A stretch of 64,000 nt of DNA from Dysgonomonas sp. HDW5A (GTDB lineage: Bacteria; Bacteroidota; Bacteroidia; Bacteroidales; Dysgonomonadaceae), in assembly GCF_011299555.1 (NCBI RefSeq), contig NZ_CP049857.1:1860001-1924000 (forward strand). The letters are read 5' to 3'. Positions 31,718-41,900 of this stretch are shown here, in pieces; within the stretch, counting starts at the first letter, position 1; each line of letters starts with the position of its first letter. The notes under the pieces are model-generated. The model was not told the origin of the DNA, did not search any database, and saw nothing but the letters and a program-made list of their open reading frames with translations. A program made the position numbers and the translations under genes.

Positions 31718-32062
31718 TTATTTCACTTTATTTACAATAGCTGTGAATGCTTCTGGATGATTTAATGCAAGGTCAGCTAGAACTTTACGGTTAATTTCGA
31801 TCCCTGCTTTGTGAAGAGCACCCATTAAACGAGAGTAAGACATTCCTTCTGCACGTGCAGCTGCATTGATACGTTGTATCCAAAGTGCACGGAAGTTACG
31901 TTTTTTAGCACGACGGTCGCGGAATGCATATGTTAGACCTTTTTCCCAAGTGTTTTTGGCAACTGTCCAAACATTTTTGCGGGCACCGTAGTATCCTCTT
32001 GTTAGTTTTAATACTTTTTTTCTGCGGTTGCGCGAGGCAACATGATTGACTGATCTTGGCAT
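31718..32062 (-). CDS. rplT: Ribosomal protein L20
   Basis: 114 residues, normal length, basic N-terminal extension [20 protein letters not shown] followed by the globular RNA-binding domain ([20 protein letters not shown]-type segment, [20 protein letters not shown]). It binds 23S rRNA early in large-subunit assembly. It is the last gene of the operon. In many bacteria L20 also represses its own operon by binding the leader; whether that holds here is not visible. Confidence 0.97.
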   Translation of the reverse strand: MPRSVNHVASRNRRKKVLKLTRGYYGARKNVWTVAKNTWEKGLTYAFRDRRAKKRNFRALWIQRINAAARAEGMSYSRLMGALHKAGIEINRKVLADLALNHPEAFTAIVNKVK

Positions 32063-32175
32063 AATTGTAAGATGTTTTGAATGTTAGCGGTTCTCCTTTT
32101 ATTTATAAGAACTCTTTTGATGCATACATTCGGTTAATAAACCTAATTGAAAATTTGCTTTAAAAAACGTTGAAA

Positions 32176-32373
32176 TTATTTCAATCTAAGCATTTGCTTA
32201 ACATTGTTCTCATCAGACTTGTGAACAGTAGCTGAGTGAGTTAAATTTCTTTTTTGTTTTTTAGTTTTCTTAGTCAGGATGTGACTTTTGAAAGCATGTT
32301 TTCTTTTGATTTTTCCTGATCCGGTAAGGCTGAACCTTTTTTTGGCACCGGAATTAGTCTTCATTTTTGGCAT
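32176..32373 (-). CDS. rpmI: Ribosomal protein L35
   Basis: 65 residues, the standard size, with the family signature [14 protein letters not shown] and a highly basic body. It is part of the large ribosomal subunit. It stands 113 bases before rplT and 70 bases after infC, the usual order. Confidence 0.97.
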   Translation of the reverse strand: MPKMKTNSGAKKRFSLTGSGKIKRKHAFKSHILTKKTKKQKRNLTHSATVHKSDENNVKQMLRLK

Positions 32374-32443
32374 CTTATTAAACTTATATTTAATTATTTA
32401 AAATAGCACCATTACAGGTGTTTTCTTCTAGTGTCTCTTGGGA

Positions 32444-33109
32444 TTACTCTGCTGCGGGGGTATCCTGAATCTGAGTTTCTCCCTCAGGTTCTGCTGTTGC
32501 CTGCTCCTCAGTTTTTGGTTTCGCCTCTTTTACCTTATGTGGCTTTTCTTCCGCAGGTTTTGGTTTTGGCTGTACCTTTTTAGGAGATAGCATAATGATC
32601 ATCTTTTTACCTTCTAATTGAGGTAGCTGATCTACTTTTGCATGATCTTCTAATTCTGTGGCAAAACGAAGCAGTAAAACTTCTCCTTGTTCTTTAAATA
32701 AGATCGAACGACCTTTAAAGAACACATAAGCTTTCACTTTGCAACCTTCTTCCAGAAAAGATTTGGCGTGTTTTAATTTAAAGTTGAAATCATGATCATC
32801 AGTTTGAGGACCAAAACGAATTTCTTTTACCACCACTTTTACTGTCTTCGCTTTTTGCTCTTTCAGTTTTTTCTTTTGTTGGTATAAAAACTTCTGATAA
32901 TCAGTGATTCGACAAACAGGAGGATCTGCACTTGGAGAGATTTCGACTAAGTCTAAGCCTTTCTCATCGGCGATTTTCAAAGCTTCGTGTGTTGAGTAAA
33001 CTCCTTGCTCAATGTTTTCTCCAACCAGACGAACTTGAGGCACACGAATTTTTTCATTAATTCTGTGAAGTTCTTCTTTTTTGTTGTTATTTATTCTGTT
33101 GTTCCTCAT
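32444..33109 (-). CDS. infC: Translation initiation factor IF-3 with C-terminal extension
   Basis: 221 residues. The N-domain ([20 protein letters not shown]) and C-domain ([20 protein letters not shown] and [14 protein letters not shown]) are complete by about residue 175. After LSPKK comes a tail of some 45 residues rich in Pro, Lys, Glu and Ala ([19 protein letters not shown]), absent from the 180-residue E. coli protein. Bacteroidetes IF-3 proteins commonly have such tails. It starts with a normal ATG, unlike the AUU start of E. coli. IF-3 binds the 30S subunit and checks start codon and initiator tRNA. Confidence 0.95.
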   Translation of the reverse strand: MRNNRINNNKKEELHRINEKIRVPQVRLVGENIEQGVYSTHEALKIADEKGLDLVEISPSADPPVCRITDYQKFLYQQKKKLKEQKAKTVKVVVKEIRFGPQTDDHDFNFKLKHAKSFLEEGCKVKAYVFFKGRSILFKEQGEVLLLRFATELEDHAKVDQLPQLEGKKMIIMLSPKKVQPKPKPAEEKPHKVKEAKPKTEEQATAEPEGETQIQDTPAAE

Positions 33110-33188
33110 TAAAAAAGATTATTTCCTTTCTGTTTTGTTTTTTATTTTTATCCTGTTGATTATTCGTTTCATCATAATGAACAGTGAA

Positions 33189-35135
33189 TCAATGATTCCA
33201 AGCATTCATCATTTTCTCAACTTCTTGAGTAATTTGATCGGCAAAGGTAGTAAATTTCATTGAACCTTTATCACCTTCACCCTGTTTTCTTACAGAAACT
33301 TCTTCACTCTCTGCTTCTTTCTCTCCAACAACGAGTAAATAAGGGATTCTTTTCAATTCGTTGTCACGTATTTTTCGACCGATTTTTTCGTTTCTGTCAT
33401 CTACTTGCGAACGAATATCTTTGCTTTTCAAAAATGCAGATACTCTGTAAGCATAATCATTGAACTTTTCGCTGATAGGCAGAATAACTACCTGATCGGG
33501 TGTCAGCCAAAGAGGAAATTTTCCTGCAGTATGCTCTATAAGTACCGCAATGAAACGTTCCATAGAACCGAATGGTGCACGGTGAATCATTATAGGGCAA
33601 TGTTTTTGATTGTCGGCACCTGTATATTCAAGTCCGAAGCGTTCAGGTAGATTGTAATCTACTTGTATAGTCCCAAGCTGCCAGCGTCTGCCGATAGCAT
33701 CCTTCACCATAAAGTCAAGTTTGGGGCCATAGAAAGCTGCTTCGCCAAGTTCTACTTTTGCAGGTAGGCCTTTTTCTTCACAAGCCTCTATGATTGCACG
33801 TTCTGCCTTTTCCCAATTTTCTTCAGTTCCGATATATTTTTCTTTATTATTCGGATCTCTTAAAGAGATTTGAGCTTCGAAGTTGTCAAAATCAAGAGCT
33901 TTGAAAATAATAAAGATAATATCTACAACCTTCAAAAATTCAGCTTTAAGTTGGTCGGGAGTACAGAAGATATGTGCATCATCTTGAGTAAATCCTCTAA
34001 CCCGAGTTAAACCATGAAGCTCTCCACTTTGTTCGTAACGATATACAGTTCCAAACTCAGCCAAGCGAAGTGGAAGGTCTTTGTAAGAACGAGGTATTAC
34101 CTTATATATCTCACAATGGTGAGGGCAGTTCATCGGTTTTAATAAAAACTCTTCGCCTTCTTCGGGTGTGTGGATAGGTTGGAAAGAATCTTTTCCGTAT
34201 TTAGCATAGTGACCCGATGTTACATATAGTTGCTTGCTTCCGATATGAGGGGTCATTACTTGTTCGTAGTCGAATTTCTTTTGGATTTGTTTCAAGAAAT
34301 CCTCCAGTTTAAGACGCAGCTGTGTTCCACGAGGTAACCAAAGCGGTAATCCCTTTCCTACATTCTCAGAGAATGCAAACAATTCAAGCTCTTTTCCTAT
34401 TTTTCTATGATCACGCTTTTTTGCCTCTTCCAATAATACCAGATATTCATCAAGCATTTTTTGTTTAGGAAAAGTGATTCCGTATAAACGAGTCAATTGT
34501 TTTCTCTTTTCGTCACCACGCCAGTATGCACCCGCTGCACTAAGTATTTTTACAGCTTTGATGTAAGAGGTGTTTGGTAAGTGAGGACCGCGGCATAGGT
34601 CGGTAAACGATCCTTGCGTATATGTAGTGATGGTTCCGTCTGCCAAATCGTTGATAAGTTCAACTTTATAGCCTTCGTTACGTTCGCCAAACATTTTTAT
34701 AGCATCGTCTTTGGAAATGCTCTTACGAACTATTTCTTCTTTTTGAGCGATAAGGTCTTTCATTTTTTTCTCGATAGCCGGAAATTCTGCATCTTTTACA
34801 GATGTATCACCAAAATCGATATCATAATAAAAGCCATTTTCGATAGCCGGACCAATTCCGAATTTAGCATGAGGATACAACTCCTGTACTGCTTCGGCCA
34901 TTAAGTGTGCTGAGGAATGCCAAAATGCGTGCTTGCCCTCCGTATCATCCCATTTCAAAAGACTTACCGTAGAATCTTCTTCTATCGGACGTGTTAAATC
35001 CCACGTTTGTCCGTTGACGCTAGATGCCAATACATCTTGGGCCAATCTTGAGCTAATACTTTCTGCAATCTGCATGGATGTTGTTCCTTTGGGAAATTCC
35101 CGCACCGAACCATCAGGAAATGTAATTTTAATCAT
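33189..35135 (-). CDS. thrS: Threonyl-tRNA synthetase
   Basis: 648 residues from [11 protein letters not shown], the natural beginning of the TGS domain; an ATG 27 bases upstream (35162) would add nine residues. The editing domain follows ([16 protein letters not shown] with the His pair), then the class II catalytic core with zinc ligands ([21 protein letters not shown]) and the anticodon domain ([14 protein letters not shown]). It charges tRNA-Thr and edits Ser. It is the first gene of the thrS-infC-rpmI-rplT operon. Confidence 0.96.
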   Translation of the reverse strand: MIKITFPDGSVREFPKGTTSMQIAESISSRLAQDVLASSVNGQTWDLTRPIEEDSTVSLLKWDDTEGKHAFWHSSAHLMAEAVQELYPHAKFGIGPAIENGFYYDIDFGDTSVKDAEFPAIEKKMKDLIAQKEEIVRKSISKDDAIKMFGERNEGYKVELINDLADGTITTYTQGSFTDLCRGPHLPNTSYIKAVKILSAAGAYWRGDEKRKQLTRLYGITFPKQKMLDEYLVLLEEAKKRDHRKIGKELELFAFSENVGKGLPLWLPRGTQLRLKLEDFLKQIQKKFDYEQVMTPHIGSKQLYVTSGHYAKYGKDSFQPIHTPEEGEEFLLKPMNCPHHCEIYKVIPRSYKDLPLRLAEFGTVYRYEQSGELHGLTRVRGFTQDDAHIFCTPDQLKAEFLKVVDIIFIIFKALDFDNFEAQISLRDPNNKEKYIGTEENWEKAERAIIEACEEKGLPAKVELGEAAFYGPKLDFMVKDAIGRRWQLGTIQVDYNLPERFGLEYTGADNQKHCPIMIHRAPFGSMERFIAVLIEHTAGKFPLWLTPDQVVILPISEKFNDYAYRVSAFLKSKDIRSQVDDRNEKIGRKIRDNELKRIPYLLVVGEKEAESEEVSVRKQGEGDKGSMKFTTFADQITQEVEKMMNAWNH

Positions 35136-35196
35136 TAGTATACTTGTTTTATTTGCCTCCATACAAGCGAAGACAATGTTTTATGATTTTAACTTG

Positions 35197-35204
35197 CAAA
35201 ATTA
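35197..35204 (-). promoter_or_regulatory. Bacteroidetes-type -7 box upstream of thrS
   Basis: The minus strand reads TAATTTTG, a full TAnnTTTG match, 61 bases before the chosen thrS start. No T-box-like leader is seen. Confidence 0.4.
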
Positions 35205-35788
35205 AACATTTTATAGACTCTACCATCTCTTATCGTAAAAAAGTAATTATTCTATTAAATATTATTAGAGTTTATATTCAATAACAGTATATAGAATTGA
35301 AATAGTAGGGTTTAAACACAACGGATTCAAAGGGATTTTTTCTCTGAGAACATTATTTTTAAGTACCTGCATGCTTATTCTGTAGATGGCCTTAATGGCT
35401 TTTTGTAAGGTGGCATTCATGACAAAAAGGAGTCATAAAAGTGACAAAACTATACAAAAAGTGTGAGTTTTCAATTGCCTGTGAATGAGTCGATAACTGT
35501 TGAAAAGGTTACAAAGGTTACAAAAGTGACACTTTTTACCTGCTTCTTTTTACTGTTACCTTTTTTCTGTTTAGAGATGTATTATATACGCTTGATTAAT
35601 AAGGAATTTTTCTAAATGGACGTACGAAATGTTCCCCCCCCACAGTTGTAGTCAGTAACAAAGTTTATAAATAGATAAAATAGACTGTTTGTATTATCTT
35701 CGTATACTCTATGATTTTCTTTTCACAGATAGATTTAGTTATGTCTCTTAATAATTCTACTTTGGTGTCAACGCTTTGTTGTGCTCAG
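35205..35788. other. Long gene-free stretch between thrS and the DJ-1-like gene
   Basis: No credible reading frame on either strand. It contains a direct repeat GGTTACAAA-GGTTACAAA (about 35508-35525), which forms an imperfect inverted repeat with TGTTACCTTTTTT about 45 bases further on, a candidate hairpin with a T-run. It also contains a run of eight C at 35634-35641 in an otherwise AT-rich background. It might be a remnant of a lost gene or hold an unrecognised RNA. Confidence 0.4.
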
Positions 35789-36379
35789 TTAATTTTGTCT
35801 ATCATCAAATCCCATTAATTGGCGAATTTTGTCAGCATTACTTTTTGTCGTTAAATTCTCCAATAATAATAAAGCAACATCTATAGCTGTTGACGGATTC
35901 CATGAAGTAATGATATTGTCATCTATTACAATTGGTTGATGCAGTACATTAACACCGAATCCTTTTAATGCTTCTCTTCGAATCGGGTTATTATAAACAG
36001 TTCCATTCTTATTTTTCAAAATACCACTCTTACCCACTGGCAAGGCTCCAACACAAATAGATGCAATAATTTTATTATTTGTTTTAAACCCTCGAATTAA
36101 ATCTAAGAATTTATCATCGTAAGCATCGTTGTAAAATCCATAAACCTCAAATCCGCCCGGAATTGCTAATGCGTCGAATGTAGAAATATCGATATCTTCA
36201 ACCAGATAATCTACAATAAACCGTTGGTTAAACGAACTTTTAATTTCCTTTTTTAATCCGCAAGTAAATAATTCGGTAGAGTTATCACCTTCAACAAGAT
36301 TCCAGCCTATAACATCAATAAATACACTTGCTTCAAATATTTCAAATCCATCCGCTAATAACAATAATACTTTTTTCAT
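35789..36379 (-). CDS. DJ-1/PfpI (ThiJ) family protein
   Basis: 196 residues with the glutamine-amidotransferase-like fold. The start MKKVLLLLADGFEIFEASVF carries the conserved acidic residue (Glu in GFEIFE), and the nucleophile elbow is IASICVGALPVG with the reactive Cys. Family members act as chaperones, deglycases, isonitrile hydratases or sensors, and the sequence does not say which. It lies 56 bases downstream of the nucleotidyltransferase-HEPN gene on the same strand. Confidence 0.85.
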   Translation of the reverse strand: MKKVLLLLADGFEIFEASVFIDVIGWNLVEGDNSTELFTCGLKKEIKSSFNQRFIVDYLVEDIDISTFDALAIPGGFEVYGFYNDAYDDKFLDLIRGFKTNNKIIASICVGALPVGKSGILKNKNGTVYNNPIRREALKGFGVNVLHQPIVIDDNIITSWNPSTAIDVALLLLENLTTKSNADKIRQLMGFDDRQN

Positions 36380-36435
36380 TTTTAATCATTTGGTTATTAT
36401 TTGAATCTAAGTCATTATTAAAGATTAGCTTTATG

Positions 36436-37230
36436 CTAGTTTCTCTCCCCGTATTCCTTGATCTTTTCCTCGCAAATCTTTTTGGTAATATCCCTCAGCA
36501 ACTCCACTTTTGGAACCAATGCATCAACATCTTCCTTGGTTACTACAAAATCGGGATCATAGCGACCATTTACATAAGCAGCTTTGATAAGCTCGAAAAG
36601 GCGTTTTTCTTCAGGCGTATCTTGTGGGAAGACATTTATAAACTCGACTGAATATTTCTTTACCGAGTTTAATAGCTTTGATAGGTTATGTTGTTTGGGA
36701 TTTTCTAATGTGAAAACTAAGCGGATGGCATAAATATAACTTTCACAGGCTTGATGAAGCATAAAAGATGATTTTTTATACCATTCTTTACTATAATTAA
36801 AATTAGCATTTTCTAGAAATTTATTAGCACTCTGGAATTTATCATTAAAATATTCCTCAGCTTGTTGCTTTATTTCTTCAAAGCTAAGTTTTCGCCTTCG
36901 TGCTAATTTATGCTTTCCGCTATCATATAGTATAACACCTTCTTGTTTTATTTGGGTATAAAAATATCTACCTTCTTTCAGATATTTATTCAGCTTTTTC
37001 ATATCCTCGCTGATAAACTGAACAGGAGGTTGTCTGTCCGGGTCTTTCGCCCTATCGTAATATAAATCTTCTATATTACCGAGGGCTTTAATTGCCACGC
37101 CATCTGATACTCCGCTTGTAACAACCAATATATCATAATCGCTTACATAGAACTGTATTTTGCCAAACTCATATTTTTCATCATACGCCACATAATCATT
37201 ACGGGCATAACTACCGAAAAGAATTATCAT
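36436..37230 (-). CDS. Nucleotidyltransferase-HEPN protein, N-terminally truncated
   Basis: 264 residues. The N-terminal nucleotidyltransferase domain has GSYARNDY and, after a short insertion, the acidic SDYDILVV. The C-terminal HEPN domain spans about 125-255 (KSSFMLHQACESYIYAIRLV). Single-chain proteins of this kind are common in Bacteroides; their role is unclear, and separate MNT and HEPN proteins form toxin-antitoxin pairs. The ATG used here directly precedes IILFGSYAR, so the protein lacks the usual N-terminal helix. In-frame sequence for that helix exists upstream, after an amber codon (see the separate entry). Confidence 0.7.
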   Translation of the reverse strand: MIILFGSYARNDYVAYDEKYEFGKIQFYVSDYDILVVTSGVSDGVAIKALGNIEDLYYDRAKDPDRQPPVQFISEDMKKLNKYLKEGRYFYTQIKQEGVILYDSGKHKLARRRKLSFEEIKQQAEEYFNDKFQSANKFLENANFNYSKEWYKKSSFMLHQACESYIYAIRLVFTLENPKQHNLSKLLNSVKKYSVEFINVFPQDTPEEKRLFELIKAAYVNGRYDPDFVVTKEDVDALVPKVELLRDITKKICEEKIKEYGERN

Positions 37231-37323
37231 TTCGGTCTGCTTGATCCGTGTCAGGATAGATTCAACAATATAATGCTAATCTCGTTGATTAGTAGGCGGC
37301 AAATAGGATATAGACTTTTTCAT
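37231..37323 (-). pseudogene. Upstream in-frame part of the nucleotidyltransferase-HEPN gene, cut by an amber codon
   Basis: From the ATG at 37321-37323 the frame reads MKKSISYLPPTNQRD, then TAG (37276-37278), then HYIVESILTRIKQTE directly into MIILFGSYAR in the same frame. The combined text resembles intact N-termini of this family (LP-x-NQ-x-DL-x-x-IV). A single change from TTG (Leu) to TAG would explain it. The intact gene would start 13 bases after the TPR gene. Confidence 0.65.
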
Positions 37324-37336
37324 TCGATCAGTTTAC

Positions 37337-39403
37337 TTATTCGGTCATCCTTTTTATGATACTGTATGCACTCACTATGCCTAGTTCTCCTGCTTTGCGA
37401 AGATCGTCAAGTCCTCGGTCGGTATCCTTTATTTGCAATCTGTTTAAGCCTCTGTTGTAATAAGCTTCGCCAAATTCAGGATCACGTCTAATTATTTCGT
37501 TATAGTCTAAAATCGCTGCTCTGTAATCTTTTTGCATCGATTTTATCTCGGCTCTGTTGTAATATGCAAAAGTAAAATCAGGAGACAACTCTATGATTCT
37601 ATTGTAGCTTTTCAGTATAGATTCGTATTCGAGCCTTGCACGAATTGCTTTTGCATCTATATCCGAATTACTTCCTGACGATGAAGATGCCGGCTTATTG
37701 TCAATACCGGTTTGCATGCTGATGCTTAATTCGGTTTGAGGCGTTTGACTATACAATTCGGGCAGAATATCTTTCGATTTTAACTGTTTGGTATAAGCTA
37801 CAGCCAAATTAAAGTAAGCAAGTGTAAATTTCGGATCTATAAGAGTTGCTTTCGTAAAATCTTCGATTGCGCTGCTGAAATCCTGAACCAGCATATAATC
37901 AATACCTCGGGCAAAATAGAATATCGCATTTTCAGGTTGTTGGTCAATGAGTGTCGAATATTCATTGATCGATGCAAAATGGATGGCAACCTGAGTACTG
38001 TCTAATGCTATTTCCTGATTTGTGATGATTAATTTTCGGCTGAGTGTATTACGTTTATTGATATTCTCCAGATCTTGATTGTAATGAGTATATTTCTGGT
38101 AATCATTTACTTTCTCATAATAGGATACAATAAATGTCGGAGCCAATTCAATATTAGCTTGTTTATTTTGTACTTTACCACGAGTTTCGCTGTTGTACTT
38201 GCTCTTTTCGGTCTCTTCCTTATCGGCTACAACAAGTAAGTTGAATTTATCAATTGTTTTATCTGATTTCTCACGAGTTTTGGTTGTACTCTCTTTTCCG
38301 GCAAATGCATCTTTTTTAGTTTGCTCTTCTTTCTTTCGGGCATACAGGTAATCCTGTTCCGCACTTCGTAAATCATTTTGTTTACGTTTGATTTCCGATC
38401 GCAAGTAGTACCCCTGATAAAAATCGGGATATTCTTTCAGCACTATATTCAGATCGGCTAATGCACCTTTTATATCGCCAATATTGTTCTTCAGTAATGC
38501 TCTGTTCATGTATGCGGTATAATTGTCGGGATCATTCGCCAGAACGAAATCAAAGTCTGCTATCGCCTTGTTGTCATCTCCTACCTGAGCTCTTAGAAGG
38601 GCTCTGTTGAAATGGGCTATGTGGTTGCTAGGCTCTATCTCGATAACGTGATCGTAGTCGGCCATAGCTCCCCGCAGATCGTTTTTATAATATCTGGCAA
38701 GTCCGCGATTTATATAATTTCCCGTTAAGATAGGATCAAGCTTTATCGCTTCGTCAAAATCGGCGAGTGCCTTGTCGTATTCTTTTTGAGAAAAATAGGT
38801 AGAAGCACGCATAGAATAAGCCGGAGAAAAATATTTGTCTTTCTCGATAGCCAAGTTGTAATTTTCTAAAGCTTTAATCGTATCTCCTCTTTCAAGATAC
38901 AAGCTTCCTCTGGTTAATATTCCTTGTGTATAGTTTGGGTTCTTCTGAACGAGTTTATCTAAATATTTCTCAGCTTCATCGTAATCTTTCTTTTCAATGT
39001 TGACTATACCCATGTTGATCAGGATAAATTTATCATCCGGATTATTCTTAAGGCTGGCTTTGTAATCTTCTAAAGCACCATCATAGTCTTTTTGATTCTG
39101 GCGGGCATCGGCACGTAGCTGATATGCATTTGTATAGAACGGATTTCGCTCCAGACATTGTGTACAGTCTTCGCTCGCACCTTTAAAATCATCGAGGTAA
39201 TATTTTGCTATTGCCCTGTAATAATAAGGTTCAGCCAAATAGGGTTTCGATTTTATTACCTGATTAAAATATTGTATGGCAAGGATGTAATCCTCAAAAT
39301 ACAAAGCGTTACGCCCGATTAGTGTAACTCTCTCTGTATTTATTTGTGCAGAGATTACTATCGAATAAAAGAGCGTAAAAACGATCAATATATATTTCTT
39401 CAC
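37337..39403 (-). CDS. Tetratricopeptide repeat protein, secreted
   Basis: 688 residues with a signal peptide (YILIVFTLFYSIVISAQ). At least nine TPR units follow (for example AIQYFNQVIKSKPYLAEPYY, DYDGALEDYKASLKNNPDD, ALADFDEAIKLDPILTGNYI), then a non-repeat region of about 200 residues, and further TPRs at the C-terminus. It probably acts as a periplasmic or outer membrane-attached scaffold. Its partners are unknown. It is convergent in order with the autokinase genes (same strand, 91 bases away) but is separated from them by a terminator. Confidence 0.85.
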   Translation of the reverse strand: MKKYILIVFTLFYSIVISAQINTERVTLIGRNALYFEDYILAIQYFNQVIKSKPYLAEPYYYRAIAKYYLDDFKGASEDCTQCLERNPFYTNAYQLRADARQNQKDYDGALEDYKASLKNNPDDKFILINMGIVNIEKKDYDEAEKYLDKLVQKNPNYTQGILTRGSLYLERGDTIKALENYNLAIEKDKYFSPAYSMRASTYFSQKEYDKALADFDEAIKLDPILTGNYINRGLARYYKNDLRGAMADYDHVIEIEPSNHIAHFNRALLRAQVGDDNKAIADFDFVLANDPDNYTAYMNRALLKNNIGDIKGALADLNIVLKEYPDFYQGYYLRSEIKRKQNDLRSAEQDYLYARKKEEQTKKDAFAGKESTTKTREKSDKTIDKFNLLVVADKEETEKSKYNSETRGKVQNKQANIELAPTFIVSYYEKVNDYQKYTHYNQDLENINKRNTLSRKLIITNQEIALDSTQVAIHFASINEYSTLIDQQPENAIFYFARGIDYMLVQDFSSAIEDFTKATLIDPKFTLAYFNLAVAYTKQLKSKDILPELYSQTPQTELSISMQTGIDNKPASSSSGSNSDIDAKAIRARLEYESILKSYNRIIELSPDFTFAYYNRAEIKSMQKDYRAAILDYNEIIRRDPEFGEAYYNRGLNRLQIKDTDRGLDDLRKAGELGIVSAYSIIKRMTE

Positions 39404-39456
39404 GATTCAATAAAATATTATTCTGGGCAAATATATAAATTCTATGTATATAAACT

Positions 39457-39485
39457 AAAAGAGAGGCAGTTGAAGCCTCTCTTTT
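39457..39485 (-). terminator. Terminator after the tyrosine autokinase gene
   Basis: Stem AAAAGAGAGGC/GCCTCTCTTTT with a 7-base loop, 9 bases after the stop codon of the autokinase gene and T-rich on the minus strand side. Confidence 0.8.
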
Positions 39486-39494
39486 TATATATTT

Positions 39495-41885
39495 TTATTT
39501 TTCAAAATAATCATCGTGATAATATGAATTTCGTTTCAGGTAATATGATTTGTCTCCATAATATCTGGATGTTCCATAATAACCCTCTCGTCCCTTCACA
39601 TCGTTGAAGACTAAAGCTGCATGCTCAAGTCCATCATTACGCATTTGGTTAACAACGCTTTTGAAAAAGGCTTTATTTGTTTTAGCTCTACGAACAACAA
39701 ACAAAGTTGTATCTACATATTTAGACAGGATATATGCATCGGACACGAGACCTATAGGGCTACAGTCTACGATAACATAATCATATTTGGTCTTCAGATA
39801 ATCTATCAAGTCCTTTGTTTTCTTCGTCTTAATCAATTCACTGGGGTTTGGAGGTAATGTTCCGGCAGTGATAATATCGAATTCATATTCAGGGTGAGTC
39901 AACGTGATTTCGTCAAGAGTCACTTGACCAATCAAAAAGTTAGAAACACCTTTCTTGCTTTCAATATTAAGTAATTTTGCAACCGAAGGACGTCTTAAGT
40001 CAAAGTCTATTAAAACTACTTTTTTACCAGTTAATTGATACACCGAAGCTACGTTACCTGCAATGAATGTTTTTCCATCTCCGGGCTCTGCCGATGTGAT
40101 CAGTATTGAAATTCCCGATTCTTTTTGAGCCATATACTCAATTCGAATTCGCATATTTCGAAACGACTCTGCAAAACTTGATTTCGGAAAATTCTTCACC
40201 AGAGTAGTTGATCCGGCAGAAGATATCTTTTTGGAGATATTTTCTATTGTACCGATTACCGGTAGACCCGATAAGCGTTCGCAATCTTCTTTTGTCGATA
40301 TAGCATGATTGAATATCTCTTCTTTACATACAACAAATGCAAGGGGTAGAGCAAGTCCAATCAAGAAAAAGAATGTATAGTTTTTAGACTTTTCGTCACC
40401 ATTTACAGGACCACCTTTTTGTCGGGGTTCTTCCATTATAAAGTTATCCGGAATATTGGATGCCTTCTGTATGGTAGCTTCATATCGTCTCTGTCTTAGA
40501 TATGTATAATACGCATCATTGACCTGATATTTTTTCTCATATCGAGCATATTCCCTTTCCTGTGCAGGTAAAGTCGACATTCTACTTTCTATTTCTCTAG
40601 TGCTATTATTCAGATCTTCCTTTTTATTTTGGATTCGATCCTGAAGCCCTCTTAACTCTTCAAGTATTTTAATTCGAAGATTTGTCAGTGATTGTTCGCT
40701 TTTCGCATACATAGGATGTGCAGAACCCATACTCGCCAGTTTGTTAATAAGGCTATTGTATTCTCCTATCGACTGAGTCAGTTTTGCTTCTGTTATACCC
40801 AACGCTGATGGTTCTACAAGTTCCGTCCTGTTTAATATTGAACTGTTGATTTCATCGGTTAGTCGCAATATCATATCTTCTTGAGCTTTTACCTCTCCTA
40901 TTGATTGCATTACAGACTCTAACTCAGATCTGCCATCTGTTTTAGTCAATCGGTATAATCCTGTTTCATCCTGAAAATCTTTAAACGATGCTTCCGATTG
41001 TTGCAATGAATCTGCGATTATGCCCATTTGTCTATCGATGAAAGCAATGGTTCTATCAGCAGCTTCATTTTTTAATGTTAAGTTGTAATCTTCAAATTCT
41101 TTGAGTAATGCTCGTAAGAAATCAACATCTTGTGCTGGGCTACTTCCATATATTGATACTCCCAATGCTGTAGAGCCCTCTCTAATCATCCCTGTAGATA
41201 TTCTGCCTGAATAGCGACCGATTAGTTCTTCTTTCGAAACAAACCGAAAACTGAAAGGTTCAAAATTGGCAGCAAATCGAGGGGATTTGTTTATTTTTAT
41301 ATAAAAGCGTTGCTCTTGTACAAACTGTCCATAAGGTACTTCCATCGAAAACGGAGCAGTAGTTTCTGATCCGGGATAGAATATTCTGCATTTTTCGGAA
41401 TTGATAGGTTCTATTTCAAAAACGATACTATATGCACTTGGGGCAACATATTTAGCTTCAATAGTTACAGGAGTCAAACCGTACCAGTTGTCTGCTTTAA
41501 ATTTCCCTTTTTTGAAGTAGTCTACGCGCATTTGTGGAAGTTTTGCAATAGTACGAACCACCATGTCGTACGAATTTAGAATCATTTGCTGATTGACCGA
41601 ATTCTGAACTAAACTTCCTAATTGAACAGCGCCCATGGCAACACCGGAATTACCTCTTTGTTCCATCATCAAAACGGCTCCCGACTGATACAAGGGAGTC
41701 CAGCTTTTATTCTTAAGATAAGCGTATCCCAAAAACAATGCTAAAGATATAGCAAATAAGTACCAGTATTTGAGGATTCGATAGAACCAAAGCACAAAAT
41801 CAAAAGAGAATTTTGTCTTTGCTTGGACTTCGTCAAAGTATGGGTCTGTACTGAAGTCCGGCGATCTGTTTATATTTTGTTCCAT
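39495..41885 (-). CDS. Polysaccharide co-polymerase/tyrosine autokinase (Wzc-like)
   Basis: 796 residues. The N-terminal Wzz-type domain is bounded by two membrane helices (about 35-50 and 505-525), with a long coiled periplasmic part between. The cytoplasmic BY-kinase has Walker A SAEPGDGKTF, Walker A' VVLIDFDLRRP and Walker B YVIVDCSP. The C-terminal tail is a tyrosine cluster (GYYGTSRYYGDKSYYL, then YYHDDYF; nine Tyr in about 27 residues), the autophosphorylation site. It controls chain length and export of a surface polysaccharide together with the two export lipoproteins immediately upstream. No polymerase or flippase genes lie nearby, so the polysaccharide genes must be elsewhere. Confidence 0.9.
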   Translation of the reverse strand: MEQNINRSPDFSTDPYFDEVQAKTKFSFDFVLWFYRILKYWYLFAISLALFLGYAYLKNKSWTPLYQSGAVLMMEQRGNSGVAMGAVQLGSLVQNSVNQQMILNSYDMVVRTIAKLPQMRVDYFKKGKFKADNWYGLTPVTIEAKYVAPSAYSIVFEIEPINSEKCRIFYPGSETTAPFSMEVPYGQFVQEQRFYIKINKSPRFAANFEPFSFRFVSKEELIGRYSGRISTGMIREGSTALGVSIYGSSPAQDVDFLRALLKEFEDYNLTLKNEAADRTIAFIDRQMGIIADSLQQSEASFKDFQDETGLYRLTKTDGRSELESVMQSIGEVKAQEDMILRLTDEINSSILNRTELVEPSALGITEAKLTQSIGEYNSLINKLASMGSAHPMYAKSEQSLTNLRIKILEELRGLQDRIQNKKEDLNNSTREIESRMSTLPAQEREYARYEKKYQVNDAYYTYLRQRRYEATIQKASNIPDNFIMEEPRQKGGPVNGDEKSKNYTFFFLIGLALPLAFVVCKEEIFNHAISTKEDCERLSGLPVIGTIENISKKISSAGSTTLVKNFPKSSFAESFRNMRIRIEYMAQKESGISILITSAEPGDGKTFIAGNVASVYQLTGKKVVLIDFDLRRPSVAKLLNIESKKGVSNFLIGQVTLDEITLTHPEYEFDIITAGTLPPNPSELIKTKKTKDLIDYLKTKYDYVIVDCSPIGLVSDAYILSKYVDTTLFVVRRAKTNKAFFKSVVNQMRNDGLEHAALVFNDVKGREGYYGTSRYYGDKSYYLKRNSYYHDDYFEK

Positions 41886-41900
41886 AATTTACAGAATCCT

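Noticed and set aside
35136-35260. A T-box or other riboswitch before thrS
   Set aside because: No T-box sequence or specifier hairpin can be seen, and the leader from the likely promoter is only about 55 bases.
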